Shown: in pieces, positions 31,434-41,791 of the stretch
Numbering within the stretch: position 1 is the stretch's first letter
Layout: each line of letters opens with the position of its first letter
DNA from: Raphanus sativus
Taxonomy: Eukaryota; Streptophyta; Magnoliopsida; Brassicales; Brassicaceae
NCBI RefSeq assembly: GCF_000801105.2
Contig: NC_079519.1
Span: forward strand, 10,724,668 to 10,788,667
Length of the DNA stretch: 64,000 nt
Direction of reading: 5' to 3'
Position numbers and translations under genes: made by a program
The notes under the pieces: generated by a model
Told to the model about the DNA's origin: nothing
Database searches by the model: none
The model's input: only the letters and a program-made list of their open reading frames with translations

Positions 31434-33508
31434 TAGGCATGGACATTCAGATAACCGTTCGGATCCGGATATGATTTTTCGAATTTTTGATATTTTAGAA
31501 CTAGAGAAAATGGTACTAATCGGATAATTTTAAATTTTGGTTCGGTTACAGTTTGGTACATGTCTGATCCGGTTACATCCGAAGTAACAAAAAATAACGG
31601 ATTCGGTTCGGTTCTTAGTGTATCACCAAACAATTTAATCTGATAGAACCGAAAATTATCTAAAACAACTGAACATATTGTAAATATCCCAAAAAGACAT
31701 AAAGTTACAGTACAAAAACATAACATAAGTTACATATTGCTTCGACGTTCCCATCAATATCCTTGTAAACCATCTCTAACAACCAGGTTGATAATGTGAG
31801 CTGCATACCGCATATGCATGAAGTTGCCATCCAACACCGTTGCTTCATCTCCAAGAAAAATGAATTCTCTATGAAACTTCTGAAGGGCAGATGTGTTAGC
31901 TATTCAATTCTCAACTGTGATGGTGAACACCTTCTCTATAGCCCATCTAGCCAAACACTCTAGAAGAACAGAAGCAATTGTCTGACCTCTGTGATCACAT
32001 ACATGCTTAAACCCGATTATGAGCTTTCTTAGCTGCCAACTATCATCAACAAAATGAGCCGTAACCACCATGTAGCTCGCTCCTATAGGATGTGCTGTCC
32101 AAGTGTATGTAGTTATTGAAACCCTCTTCTTACTGACCTTAAACCAATTATTCAGAGCCTTCTTCTTTCTCACATACATCTGGACAATGTCCTTGATTGC
32201 AGTCCGTCTTGAATGAGGTTTGTAGAGACCATGCGTTCGCAAAGTTTCTCCAAGAAACACTTTGAGTGAAATAAAGTGGCAACTCACCCAACACTAGGAG
32301 CTCATTACTCGCCTCTTTAAACACAGTTTCAGAAACTTCTGCATTCGTCAGACCTTCATCATTGGTAATCACAGTTGAACCAGGAACTTGGCTCTGTTTC
32401 CACGCCATGTGAAACTTACATGAAAGCATATACTTTATAAGGTTGAAAGTTCCTTGTGAAGACGTACAACTGAAGATACACTGAAAATGGTTACATCTGC
32501 ACTTGTCACGGTCGTCCTTTGTTCTTATGTAGTGTTCCTAGACGACAGATCTTGTGTTTGACTGCTTTTTTGTAGCTGGCTGAGAACTACCTCCTTAACA
32601 AACCTTTCTTTTGCCTTTCTTATCACGGCCTGCTATCCCCTCTTGCTTCTCTGTCTCAGAGATAGTGTTATCCGGCAATGGTAAAGAATCCATCTACAAA
32701 TAAAAAAAGTAAAGAACATCAATAAGAGAAGACCAAATTACAAAAACATATCAATAAGAACATACTTAGGCTAAATATATTTATAACAAGTGATAAAGAG
32801 CATCACATTTTTTAGAAAAAATGATTTCAATCCCAACTCTACAAAACAAACCGATTTCAATCCCAACTCTACAAAAAAAACCAAGTGATAAAGAGCATAA
32901 CATCTAAAAATAAATCGATTTGAGCTGATAAAAACCATAACAAACCGACAAAACAAATTAATTTCAATCACAACTCACAAATGTTACAAAACTTAACTAA
33001 ACAAAACCTAGAAGACATGTACAAAAATGGACAAACTCATGCATGCAAATCAATTAACTAGCCTAAAACGATCAACATAATGGGAACACAATCAATAATT
33101 AAAGACAAAAAAATAGATTCTTACTTGAGATTTGTTTCGGATATTCATCTCCTTCACAAGTCTGCTCTTTTAATATGCAGATGAAGAACATCTGAAATCG
33201 CAAAGGTTGGCTATGTAGGGAAGAAGAAGCGGCTAATATGAATATCAAGAAAAGATTGGATTTTGGAAACATAAATTGCCTAAAATGTGAGTAGGCATGG
33301 ACAATTTGCATAAATTAAGACTAGTAGTATACAAAGGTTACCTTAACTAAGTTTTAATTCGGGTCTAGTTGGATACCCGTATGGATCCTGGTTATAACCC
33401 GTATTCGACCCAGTACCTGACCAAATTTAAAACCTCATCCGACCGGATATTTTTTATATCTGAAATACTGATTCGGATGTTTGAATCCGGGAAATATGCC
33501 CATGCCTA
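31434..33508. mobile_element. hAT transposon with decayed transposase
   Basis: A 2,075-bp element. The left end is TAGGCATGGACAT and the right end, on the minus strand, is TAGGCATGGGCAT. The 8-bp flanks TTTGGAAC (31426-31433) and TTTGAAAC (33509-33516) match at 7 of 8 positions, as expected for hAT. It contains minus-strand hAT transposase remains. An additional copy of the end word TAGGCATGGACA occurs inside at 33292, about 215 bp from the right end. No 8-bp duplication supports 33292-33508 as a separate insertion. Confidence 0.85.
31904..32693 (-). pseudogene. hAT transposase N-terminal half, frameshifted
   Basis: From a minus-strand ATG at 32693 the order is: a short basic N terminus (stop soon after, near KRKVC), then a Cys-rich segment at about 32510-32400 resembling a decayed BED finger (CRCNHFQC). 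After a shift comes a hAT segment with TTYTWTAHPIGASYMVVTAH, FVDDSWQLRKLIIGFKHV, GQTIASVLLECL and EKVFTITVEN. In the family these lie before and within the first part of the RNase H-like catalytic domain. The C-terminal dimerisation region is missing. At least two frame breaks are needed, so it is dead. Confidence 0.8.
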
Positions 33509-33516
33509 TTTGAAAC

Positions 33517-34032
33517 TGTAGAGAGATGCATATGGTGAAACACAACGCGTAAACAAATATCTTTACGCGTTTTATAAAGGAAAATTAGGCTTAATATACA
33601 AGAAGAAAACAAAAATTCACAAACTAACCAAAATCACCCTCTCTCTCCTTATTTTTCTTCCTATCTCTCTCTACTTTCTTACTAAAAATCTAATTTCCTA
33701 TTATTTTTTGGTTATTTCACAAATAACCCCTTTCATAAATTCTGCAACTTTCAACTCCAGTATGGCGTTAGTTACAAGCTCTGACCATCGTGTCCTCCTA
33801 CATCTCCACAAATATTTATATATTTTTATTTTCGGCCTCGTTACTTTACTTCCCTTTTTTGGGATTTTATGTTTTAGTTATGAATCGTTGCATAGTATAT
33901 GATGGACCATGTTAACTTGAGAAACATGTCAAACATTTTCTTATTTAATTAACATGTCAAACCTTTCTTACGTTACTGTCCATACATTTAAAATTGATTT
34001 TAAGAAGTATCTGTTTCTTCTCTTCTTTTTCC
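33517..34032. other. Spacer between hAT element and MITE cluster
   Basis: CT-rich near 33630-33690, otherwise AT-rich. No gene is supported. Confidence 0.4.
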
Positions 34033-34035
34033 TAA

Positions 34036-34287
34036 GAGCATCTCCAAGGGTTCATTCTATTTTTACTCTAAAATAGAGTGACTCTATAATAAAGATGGAG
34101 TTTGCTCCAATGGTACTCTATTTTAGAGTAGAAACTCTAGTGATAAACAAAAAAACAACTTACTTTATATTTGGAGTAAACCTATTTTTCACTCTGTTAT
34201 ATAGTAAAAAATAGAGTACTATTGGAATATTTTTTAACTCTAAACTCTATTTTAGAGTGAAAAATAAAGTGGGGGTTGGAGATGCTC
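34036..34287. mobile_element. Harbinger-type MITE, TAA duplication
   Basis: A 252-bp element with ends GAGCATCTCCAA and TTGGAGATGCTC and TAA on both sides (34033-34035, 34288-34290). The interior is rich in paired ACTCTATTTTAGAGT words, so the whole element can fold back. Confidence 0.85.
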
Positions 34288-34401
34288 TAACGTATGTATA
34301 TCTTTCCGAAATAAAAGAGGAGAGAGAGATGGTGTAAACTATTGACCTAAGAAGTAGCCCGACTTTAAAGTGTTGAGCTTAAAGTCTAAGCAGAGATGTA
34401 A

Positions 34402-35010
34402 AGCCATCTCCAATGGTACTGCAAAACACTATTTTAGTGTAGTTTTTACATCAAAACCATTTCCAATGAGACTGCAAAAATTACATCATTTTAGTGCAAC
34501 ACTATAATTTCACACCAAATTTGGTGTGACACTATTCACCACGCTAAAACACTATTCACTCCACTAAAACACTATTCACTTATTTTATTAATAAAATTTA
34601 CAAATAAATAAATGAAAAATGAAAAGATAAATATATATAATATTACTCCCTCTGTTTCATAATACTTGATGTTATGCCTCAATGCACAAAGATTAAGAAA
34701 ATTATATTTCTCTAAAAAGGTATTTCATATATATAATTTTAAAAGTTGACCAATTATAAAAAAGGATAGATTAATCTAATTAGTTGAACAGTTTCCAATA
34801 AAATTAAAGTAACCTTAAACTCTTAAAACTTCATGTAAATTGAAACAAAACAATTCTTAAACATCGTCTATATTGAAACGGAGGGAGTATAAAATAACTT
34901 TTAGTGTGAAGTTTGATGTTGTGGTTTAGAGAAGAATCTTTTTTAGTGTTAAAATTACACTACAATAGTGTGGTTTTGACACAAAATAGTGTTATAGGTT
35001 GGAGATGTTC
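34402..35010. mobile_element. Second Harbinger-type MITE, carrying a Stowaway
   Basis: Ends are AGCCATCTCCAATGG and GGTTGGAGATGTTC with TAA on both sides (34399-34401, 35011-35013). The interior is built from ACACTA and TAGTGT words. It is split by the Stowaway MITE at 34646-34887, which makes it the older of the two. Confidence 0.78.
34646..34887. mobile_element. Stowaway MITE (mariner-type), TA duplication
   Basis: A 242-bp element with ends CTCCCTCTGTTTCA and TGAAACGGAGGGAG, flanked by TA. This is the standard Stowaway terminus. Confidence 0.88.
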
Positions 35011-35013
35011 TAA

Positions 35014-35987
35014 CCATTCAAATGAATATTTGACCAACTTGGCTACTTCTCTCTTTGTAACTTTTTCGGTTCTATACATCTACAATTCTCTCATATTGGT
35101 GGTTATTGGGAAAAGTATCAAGAAAGTGAATAGTGCAGGATTTCTTGATTTTGTTCAGACCCTTTTTTAAGTTGTCTCTGTTTGTTGTTGAAAAAAGAAA
35201 ATATCTCTTTGATAGACTGACCATAAAAATCAATCGATTTTAGAGTTACGGAAAATACAAAATGAGAAGACTAGGACAAAATGAGAAGACTCTACAAGCT
35301 CGCCGTTCCTTTCCTTGAGATAGTTACTGTTTCTGTTGCTCGAAAAAAAAAAAGAGATAGTTACTGTTTCTTTCTCACTTTAGCAAAGCAATCAAATATT
35401 GACACATGGCTCCAGTGCATTTTTAGTATGGATTGGAAGAGTTAACCGGAGTAGATCCAATACTATATAGTTTGAGTCTGTTTGTATCCATGATCTGGTA
35501 TCCTATTTGACTGGTTTAGTTAATCATCTATTACTAAAAAAATAATTCATTTGTGACTTTTAGTAATATAACCGTTGTCTATGTATTTGCACAAAAATGT
35601 TTTTGTCTATATATAAATTAGATATAGAAGGTGGACGATCCCACACATTATGAACAAAATATTAATATAATTATTAGATTTTATGGTTATATTTTTATAA
35701 TCTATATTTTCTCATGTTAAATCATATATTATATACATGTTATAATTATGTATTATCTATTAAGTATAAAGACAAAATATTTAATATTGAAACAAAACCA
35801 TAATCATTTACCATCATATTATATTAAAGTTAAAATTACTGTTTGATCATAATTAAATACAAAGTAATAGGATGATAACAAATCTAGTTTAGTTTCCACA
35901 AGCACCATCGTTTTAGTCTGATAAATATTCGTCCAACTGAACTGCAAAAAATAATTTGAGTTTAACTAAATAATAACATAATGATTA
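35014..35987. other. AT-rich spacer with one short-insert site
   Basis: No gene is supported; a short open frame at the left overlaps the MITE end. It holds the clear direct-repeat insertion at 35317-35371. Confidence 0.4.
35317..35371. repeat. 18-bp direct repeat around 19-bp A-tailed insert
   Basis: GAGATAGTTACTGTTTCT occurs at 35317-35334 and 35354-35371 without mismatch. Between them is GTTGCTCG followed by 11 A. This is the cleanest example in the window of a tiny insertion with a LINE-like duplication and A tail. Confidence 0.85.
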
Positions 35988-36182
35988 TTTAGTTTTGTAC
36001 AACATAGGATATAGTAATTTTTAGAGAGATGTCCAAATTTGACAAATATGTTTCGACTAAAATGAGTTTAGTTTTGTACAACATAGGATATAGTAATTTT
36101 ATTTTCCATTTTGAGTAACTTAACATATATACGGTGAGATTTTTTTTGAGAGATGTCCAAATTTTACAAATATGTTTCTGCT
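35988..36182. repeat. Tandem duplication, second copy expanded
   Basis: The word TTTAGTTTTGTACAACATAG followed by GATATAGTAATTTT, and GAGAGATGTCCAAATTT with ACAAATATGTTTC, occur twice (about 35988-36057 and 36067-36178). The second copy has about 50 extra bases between the two words. Confidence 0.75.
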
Positions 36183-36318
36183 AGCATTTTTTGTCGAGGA
36201 GAGAATACCTTCCAAAAGTACAGAAAAATTTATATTTGTTTTCAAGAACATATAAGTAGTTGAAAACTCCTTTCATACATCTATTTTTGTAATTACATGT
36301 GCAACATTATAAACACAT

Positions 36319-36432
36319 CTAAGTGGTATATAGTTTTAGAACACAAAATTTCAGAACTCTTCTTGTGTTCTGACAAACAAAATAAAAAGAAGAGTTCTGA
36401 AATTTTGTGTTCTAAAACTATATACCACTTAG
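36319..36432. repeat. Perfect 46-bp inverted repeat with 22-bp loop
   Basis: The left arm 36319-36364 and right arm 36387-36432 are exact reverse complements over 46 bases. The left arm starts CTAAGTGGTATATAG and the right arm ends CTATATACCACTTAG. The 22-base loop is at 36365-36386. No other copy is seen in the window, and the arms lack a terminal-repeat signature of a known MITE family. A transcript would fold into a perfect hairpin of small-RNA precursor size. A snap-back assembly or cloning artefact is the main alternative. Confidence 0.9.
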
Positions 36433-36509
36433 AGAATTGGTAATAAAAACATTTGTGGTCATACCATAAATAGCATGTACCAAACTCTGAAAATCTCCTT
36501 CAAAAATTA

Positions 36510-36555
36510 TATGTCAATATTCCTTTATCCAAAAAAAATTGTATGTCAATATTCC
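36510..36555. repeat. 14-bp direct repeat around 18-bp A-run insert
   Basis: TATGTCAATATTCC at 36510-36523 and 36542-36555 brackets TTTATCCAAAAAAAATTG. Confidence 0.75.
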
Positions 36556-36563
36556 AAAGACCA

Positions 36564-36611
36564 ACATATTTGCATACAAAAAAAAAAAAAAAAAAAAACA
36601 TATTTGCATAC
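36564..36611. repeat. 14-bp direct repeat around pure A20
   Basis: ACATATTTGCATAC at 36564-36577 and 36598-36611 flanks nothing but A. It looks like a retro-insertion consisting of a tail alone. Confidence 0.78.
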
Positions 36612-37306
36612 CACTGATAAAATATTTTCCTTCAGCGTCAATATTGTCGCATGATCCAGTAAAGCTCCACTCTAATGGCGTGTATATCCTGAAAAATCAC
36701 GCATAATTCATCCTTCAGTAACTTGGTTAGTTTGGAATTGATTGCAGCGTCGTAATTACACCTGATGGAATTGTGACTGGGCGTGTCCGAGATATATGCT
36801 TCCAACTATTTAGTCAATGAGACAATATTCGGTAAGATAATTGATGTAGTTTGCCAATTATTTTTTGTCTTTCATCTTTTTTTTTAATAAAACAATTTTC
36901 TTGAGTCCATTTATATACCAGAATTTTTTATTTTGTTATTTGGATTTTAATTTGTTTTAAGAAACTTTCAGTTAATAGTTTGTTCGTGATTAAGAAACCC
37001 ATCAAAATTATTCAGTTTCATTTCTTGTCTTTCATTGTTAATGTCTTTCTACTCATTTCTACTAACTGTGTCTTAGGTTACTTCATCTTTCATCTCTATG
37101 AATAAGAAACCCATAAAAAAAAAGAAACCCATCAAAATAATGATATTTTTATATTAATATGAGGGTATCCGAATATTTGAAATGACCCAAACTAAACTTT
37201 AAGAGAAAGTACAGTCTATAGATGAATCATTTTCTGTTATATTGAGGTCCAAAGTATTCATAACAATCTCTGTAAAGCAAGGGGCAAAGCTTCTACGATA
37301 TCATAT
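36612..37306. other. AT-rich spacer
   Basis: No gene is supported. It contains repeated AAGAAACCCAT words, two of them separated by A7 at 37104-37132. Confidence 0.4.
37104..37132. repeat. 11-bp direct repeat around A7
   Basis: AAGAAACCCAT occurs at 37104-37114 and 37122-37132, separated only by A. A related word, AAGAAACCCATCAAAAT, occurs about 130 bp upstream, so the word is locally frequent and this example is weaker. Confidence 0.45.
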
Positions 37307-38118
37307 TGTAACATCATGAGTTATGATACGTAGAAATGCTTAATAGAATTGATTTGACTACCTATGTCACCAAAGTGCGTTTATCTTTTCGAACACACAT
37401 CCATTTAGAACTTCAGAGTTAAGCGTACTTGAACATAATCAATGGAAAGATGAGTGACCTATAGAGAAGTGATTTATAATAGCGTATTAGTGAGGCCAAA
37501 ACACGGGAAAATATCATGTGGTGATTGCAGGGTCAGTAAACAATAATTTCGAGCCTTGAGAAAAATTAACGGACCGACCATGAGATATGGTCCACGGGAC
37601 GAGAGAGTGGGTGTGGGTTGGCCCATTAGCCATGGACGGTCTGGATGTTATAAGTGATATCAGAGCTGATTAGCCGTCTCGATTCTGACACGAGAAGGAT
37701 CTTGAGACCTGTCGTAAGGCGCAACGAAAACGTTGCATTCTTTGAGAGGGAGTGAATTGTAACATCTCTAGTTATGATATATGGAAAGGCTTAAAAGAAT
37801 TGATTTAACTATCTATATCACCAAAGTGCGCTTACATTTTCCGGTACACATACGTTTAGAACTTTAGAGTTAAGCGTGCTTAAACTAGAGTAGTGGAAGG
37901 ATATGTGACCTATCGGAAAATGATTCGCGATAGCGTATAAATGAGACCAAAGAACGGGAAAATATCATGTGGTGATTGCAGGCCAGTAAATAATGATTTC
38001 GGATCTTCAGAAAAATTAACGGACTAACCGTCGGATGGTTGAGGCCTATAAGCCGAAAGAGTGGATAAAGAATGGATATGGATTGGCTCATTAACCGTGG
38101 ACGGTCGGGAGCTTTATA
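37307..38118 (+). mobile_element. Second, older Cassandra-type element
   Basis: The architecture matches 18597-19389. The 5' LTR is 37307-37652 (TGTAACATCATGAG to GATGTTATA). The primer site has one change (TGATATCAGAGC, 37655-37666). The interior ends GAGAGGGAGTGAAT, and the 3' LTR spans about 37758-38118. The 5S-like segment is still readable (TTCAGAGTTAAGCG in the 5' LTR). Both LTRs have many substitutions and the right terminus is eroded, with no clear target duplication. It is much older than the other copy. Confidence 0.85.
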
Positions 38119-38270
38119 TATATCGTCATAGATATGTTTAGCGTCATAGAGTTGATTCAAACCCTAGTAGTTCAACTTCCCAAAGTCTGCCTTTAAAGAT
38201 ATTCGAGTATATTTGAGCTTGTGTGTTCTTTTCAACTGCATATCTAAGCAACTAAAATGTGACCGATAGT

Positions 38271-38311
38271 TATTAATAAATATAGTGTTTCAGAAAAACT
38301 ATTAATAAATA
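38271..38311. repeat. 12-bp direct repeat around 17-bp insert
   Basis: TATTAATAAATA at 38271-38282 and 38300-38311 brackets TAGTGTTTCAGAAAAAC. The repeat is AT-only, so chance is possible. Confidence 0.45.
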
Positions 38312-38760
38312 CAATGCTAGTCAAACCGTTAATAGCGATGATTATATATTTTTTCCTAAAGAAATTGTTTTTGTTTGAATAATGTGATATCTAACATGGC
38401 ATATGACTTTGCAAGTGTAAACAATTCAATTAATATGACAGCTGAGTTAGCAATTCAAGTCATGTTGAAAGTTCAAATAATGTCATGTTATACTGAAATT
38501 ATTGACCAAAATAGTAGTTTGACGATGAAAATATCGTAAAAACAAACTATTTGAAATATGTGTTCACACATGCACCCTTTATTTTCAGAAACTAATCATT
38601 CGCATATGTATGTTTTAGAGTATTTTTTTGGTAAAACATAAGTTTAGAGTTAAAATTTTAATTGCCCGTTTTCCCAACAAAGATGCAGAAACACCATGTA
38701 TACCAAGATTCAGGCATTTAAAATAGAAAACTCTTTGATAATTCTTTTATAATATCTGTT

Positions 38761-39038
38761 AGAGCATCTGCAATGGTGGATCTCAAGAAGAATTCTTAGG
38801 AATAATATTTTTGAATTTTTAATTATTATTCTTTTTCCTTTTTTCAAATTAAAATAAAAAATAGAAAAATATATATCTAACCAATCGCGGAACGACACGT
38901 GTTAAATATTCCCTAAAAACTGATCTTTATTTAAAAATTTTAAAAATCGAATCCTTAACTTTTGGTGGAACTTACCGATTATTTAATTATTTTGTTTCTA
39001 AAGACTCTCCCTTAAAAACCACGTTGCAGGTGCTCTTA
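38761..39038. mobile_element. Possible Harbinger-type MITE relic
   Basis: The left end GAGCATCTGCAATGG follows TTA, and the right end reads GTTGCAGGTGCTC then TTA. Termini and the 3-bp flanks fit the Harbinger MITEs elsewhere in the window. The interior is AT-rich without further support. Confidence 0.6.
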
Positions 39039-40486
39039 GTGATGTTTAGTCCAGAATTTGGTTATTAATATACAGGCAGAAGAAGAGCTATAACAGTATC
39101 TGTCAGGGATGTTTAATCCAGATTGCTTATATATCGACAAATCAATCATATTATGCAACTATTGGTCAACCATATGCGATAAAGAGATAAAGAATCAATC
39201 AATAGTTACTTATTCAGATTCCTTTTTCGTAGTCTAATATGGCCCAAGGGCTTGCACATGGTTGTGAAATTATCAGCTTATTTCGTCAACTCAATTATGG
39301 AAGTTATTCTGGCAAGATTCCCATGCTATCTTGGTATTTATTAATATTGTACATGAATTCAACCAATAAATTAAGCATTCTCGTTAAATAGTGGTCTTAA
39401 TCTAGCTAGTATATGTTTGCAACATGTCTTTCAGTGTTCGAATATTGTCTGCTTTGATTGTCCCTTTACATAGAAAGATTAATTTAGATGACCATTTTTA
39501 ACTAAAAAGTAATTAGCCAAACACGAGTTTATGTGCATTGAGATGCTATTGAAGTAATAATAATAGCATAAAAAGAACTCAACTCATGCAATGGATCAGC
39601 TTCATAAATCATAACAATCTGTGCAAGAATCATAATACAAGATTCGCTCGGAACTCAAAAAACAAAAAAATAAGCACTTCCATTTTTGTTTTCTTCATCT
39701 AAAACAGTAATCATCACTCTCATGTAAATTTATACAGAAATTAACAAAAGTACCATTATAAATATCATGTCGAGAACATTCCGCCTCACAAGGAGGAAGC
39801 AAGGAGCATTCAACGCCGGAGAGCCATACACGTGGCAATGTTCAAGGGTCACACAAGAGGAAGAATACACTGCACCTTAGAAGCGACACTCACCGTTTTC
39901 TTAATACATAGAAGAATAACGAATTTCTTTCTTGATTAGTTTAGTTTAGTTTAGTTTCATAAGACTTAAAAAGAAGATTTGGTTGTCCCCTCTTCTTAGA
40001 TTTTCTTTATGGGTCCCATGTCTCCGACCAAGTTTAGCTTCATAACGTTTTGAAGTCTTTTTGTCCCGCGAAAATTTCAAACTGTCTGTTATGTAGATGC
40101 ACTGATCATCACATATTGAATTATAAATTATCTGTACTAAGACATACACATATGATATGATCGATAATTGTATTAATTAACGAAGATGGCAGTTTAAGTT
40201 GAGGTTCTTTTACATTACTCGAGGTATCCATGCTTATCATGAGATTTTGAATGCATTGCATGTGACTGTTTGTGATTAAGATAATATCTGTTTAATCTAA
40301 TCATAAACTAACATAATAATAAAACACGAAACCACTTGAGCTTTAAAAAGTTGTGCTAAATAATTAAAGAAGATATAGGTTGGATTGAACAAAAAGTGTA
40401 GCTTTGCATTTAAAATTAAATTTCCATATCAATTTATCTCCATGCCGTTTGTTAATGTAAATTTATTTCTATGCAAAATCTGTCAC

Positions 40487-40526
40487 AAGATACTGACGGG
40501 GTGCTAAAAAAGAAAGATACTGACGG
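40487..40526. repeat. 13-bp direct repeat around 14-bp A-run insert
   Basis: AAGATACTGACGG at 40487-40499 and 40514-40526 is exact and of mixed composition. The insert is GGTGCTAAAAAAGA. Confidence 0.8.
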
Positions 40527-40759
40527 CTAGTGTTACTTCTGTCATGCTGAAAAGCTCGCCACCAACCCGCAAAAAATGAACAAATTATGAAAATAGAATT
40601 AGATTATTACAAAGAAGGTATTTATAAAATCATCGAAATGGAATAATGTTCAAGGAAACCAAAGAGATAGCAGTTACGAATGAGTAACTGAATACTCTGT
40701 CCGTTTCAAAAGGAGTAAGTTCTAAAAAAAGTTTTGTTTCAAAAAGATATTCTTTTATA

Positions 40760-40804
40760 TTTTTAATACAATTTTTTTTTTGAAACTTTTTAAATACAAT
40801 TTTT
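40760..40804. repeat. Imperfect direct repeat around T-run insert
   Basis: TTTTTAATACAATTTT (40760-40775) and TTTTTAAATACAATTTT (near 40787-40804) lie on either side of TTTTTTGAAAC. There is one indel between copies and the composition is simple, so this is a weak member of the class. Confidence 0.4.
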
Positions 40805-40926
40805 ACCAATTAATAATGAAAAATTGTGGAGTTTAAAAATATTAGTTGCATTTTATAAAATTTTATTGGTTTAAAAATGTAGAAAATATAAAATAACAGA
40901 AAACTATGTATTATAACTAAGTCTTA

Positions 40927-41728
40927 GGTGATGATTGTTTTGTTAGATTCTAGATTTTAGTTTTTGGTTTTTAGTTTTTAGTTTTTGGATTTTGGTTTTT
41001 AGTTTTTAGTTTTTGGTTTTTGATTTTGCAGTAGATTTTAGTTTTTTGAAAAATTTGATTGGTGGTTTAGATTTTGGTTTTTAGTTTCTGGTTTTTGTTC
41101 TTAAAAAATAATAAAATGAAAAATATTTTTAATAGTAAAATATTTATCACTGAAAAAATAAAATAAAATTAATACTATTATCAAAGTATACAAACTAATT
41201 ATAAATTATTTTAAAATAATAAATTCAAATATATAATAAAATTATATTGAATCCCACAAAGATGCAGAAATTTGATCCGAAAGGTTTTCTATATAGCGCA
41301 TATGAGTGTAAGAAAATTATTTTATTGAATTATTGTTTAATTTAACAAAAAATCCACACTGCTTAGGAAAAAGATAGTATAAGAAAATTCTAAATACTTA
41401 AAAATGTAGAATATTTGTGAAGTTCATGTTTACTTTGAGTGGGTGATTTTAGAGTTGTAGAATAGTAAACTATTTATTAACATTAGAAATTTTATAAAAA
41501 AAAAGAGAAGAAAATCTGTTTTTGTTTTTGTTTTGGTCGTAGGTATAGGAAGAAACTACATGAATATGGATTTTGGTTTCTAAGAATGAATTAGCAAGAG
41601 GAAGAAAAAAAAAGCAGATTCCCTAAAAAATAGGAAATCTAATTGACTAGAATCATGACTGGCTAAAATATGGTTTTTGGAAAATCAGAAACTAAAAACT
41701 AGTTTAGAATCTAAGTCCAATCAACCTC
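40927..41728. mobile_element. Harbinger-type MITE nested in Stowaway, TTA duplication
   Basis: It is flanked by TTA (40924-40926, 41729-41731). Terminal regions are related inversely: GGTGATGATTGTTTTG with TTAGATTCTA at the left, and AGAATCTAAG then CCAATCAACCTC at the right. The interior contains runs of TTTTTAGTTTTTGG words. Removing it joins the outer element cleanly. Confidence 0.68.
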
Positions 41729-41791
41729 TTAGTATGTTTTATTAGAAAGTAGGAAAATTCTAAAATATGTATTATTTTAAAATGGAAGGAG

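Larger units (their letters stand above)
38119..40694. other. Gene-free AT-rich region
   Basis: I see no gene. It includes two short-insert sites (38271-38311, 40487-40526), a possible decayed MITE near 38761-39035 (GAGCATCTGCAATGG at one end, GTTGCAGGTGCTCTTAG at the other), and a few TTTAG repeats near 39937-39957. Confidence 0.45.
40695..41791. mobile_element. Stowaway-like MITE split by another MITE
   Basis: The left end CTCTGTCCGTTTCAAAA and right end TTTTAAAATGGAAGGAG lie between TA dinucleotides. The outer element is about 295 bp once the 802-bp insertion at 40927-41728 is set aside. Confidence 0.68.

Noticed and set aside
33292..33508. Separate 217-bp hAT MITE nested at the right end of the larger hAT element
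   Set aside because: The end words fit, but no 8-bp duplication flanks it, whereas the full 31434-33508 element has one.
39937..39957. Telomere-like repeat
   Set aside because: The unit is TTTAG, not TTTAGGG, and there are only about four copies.
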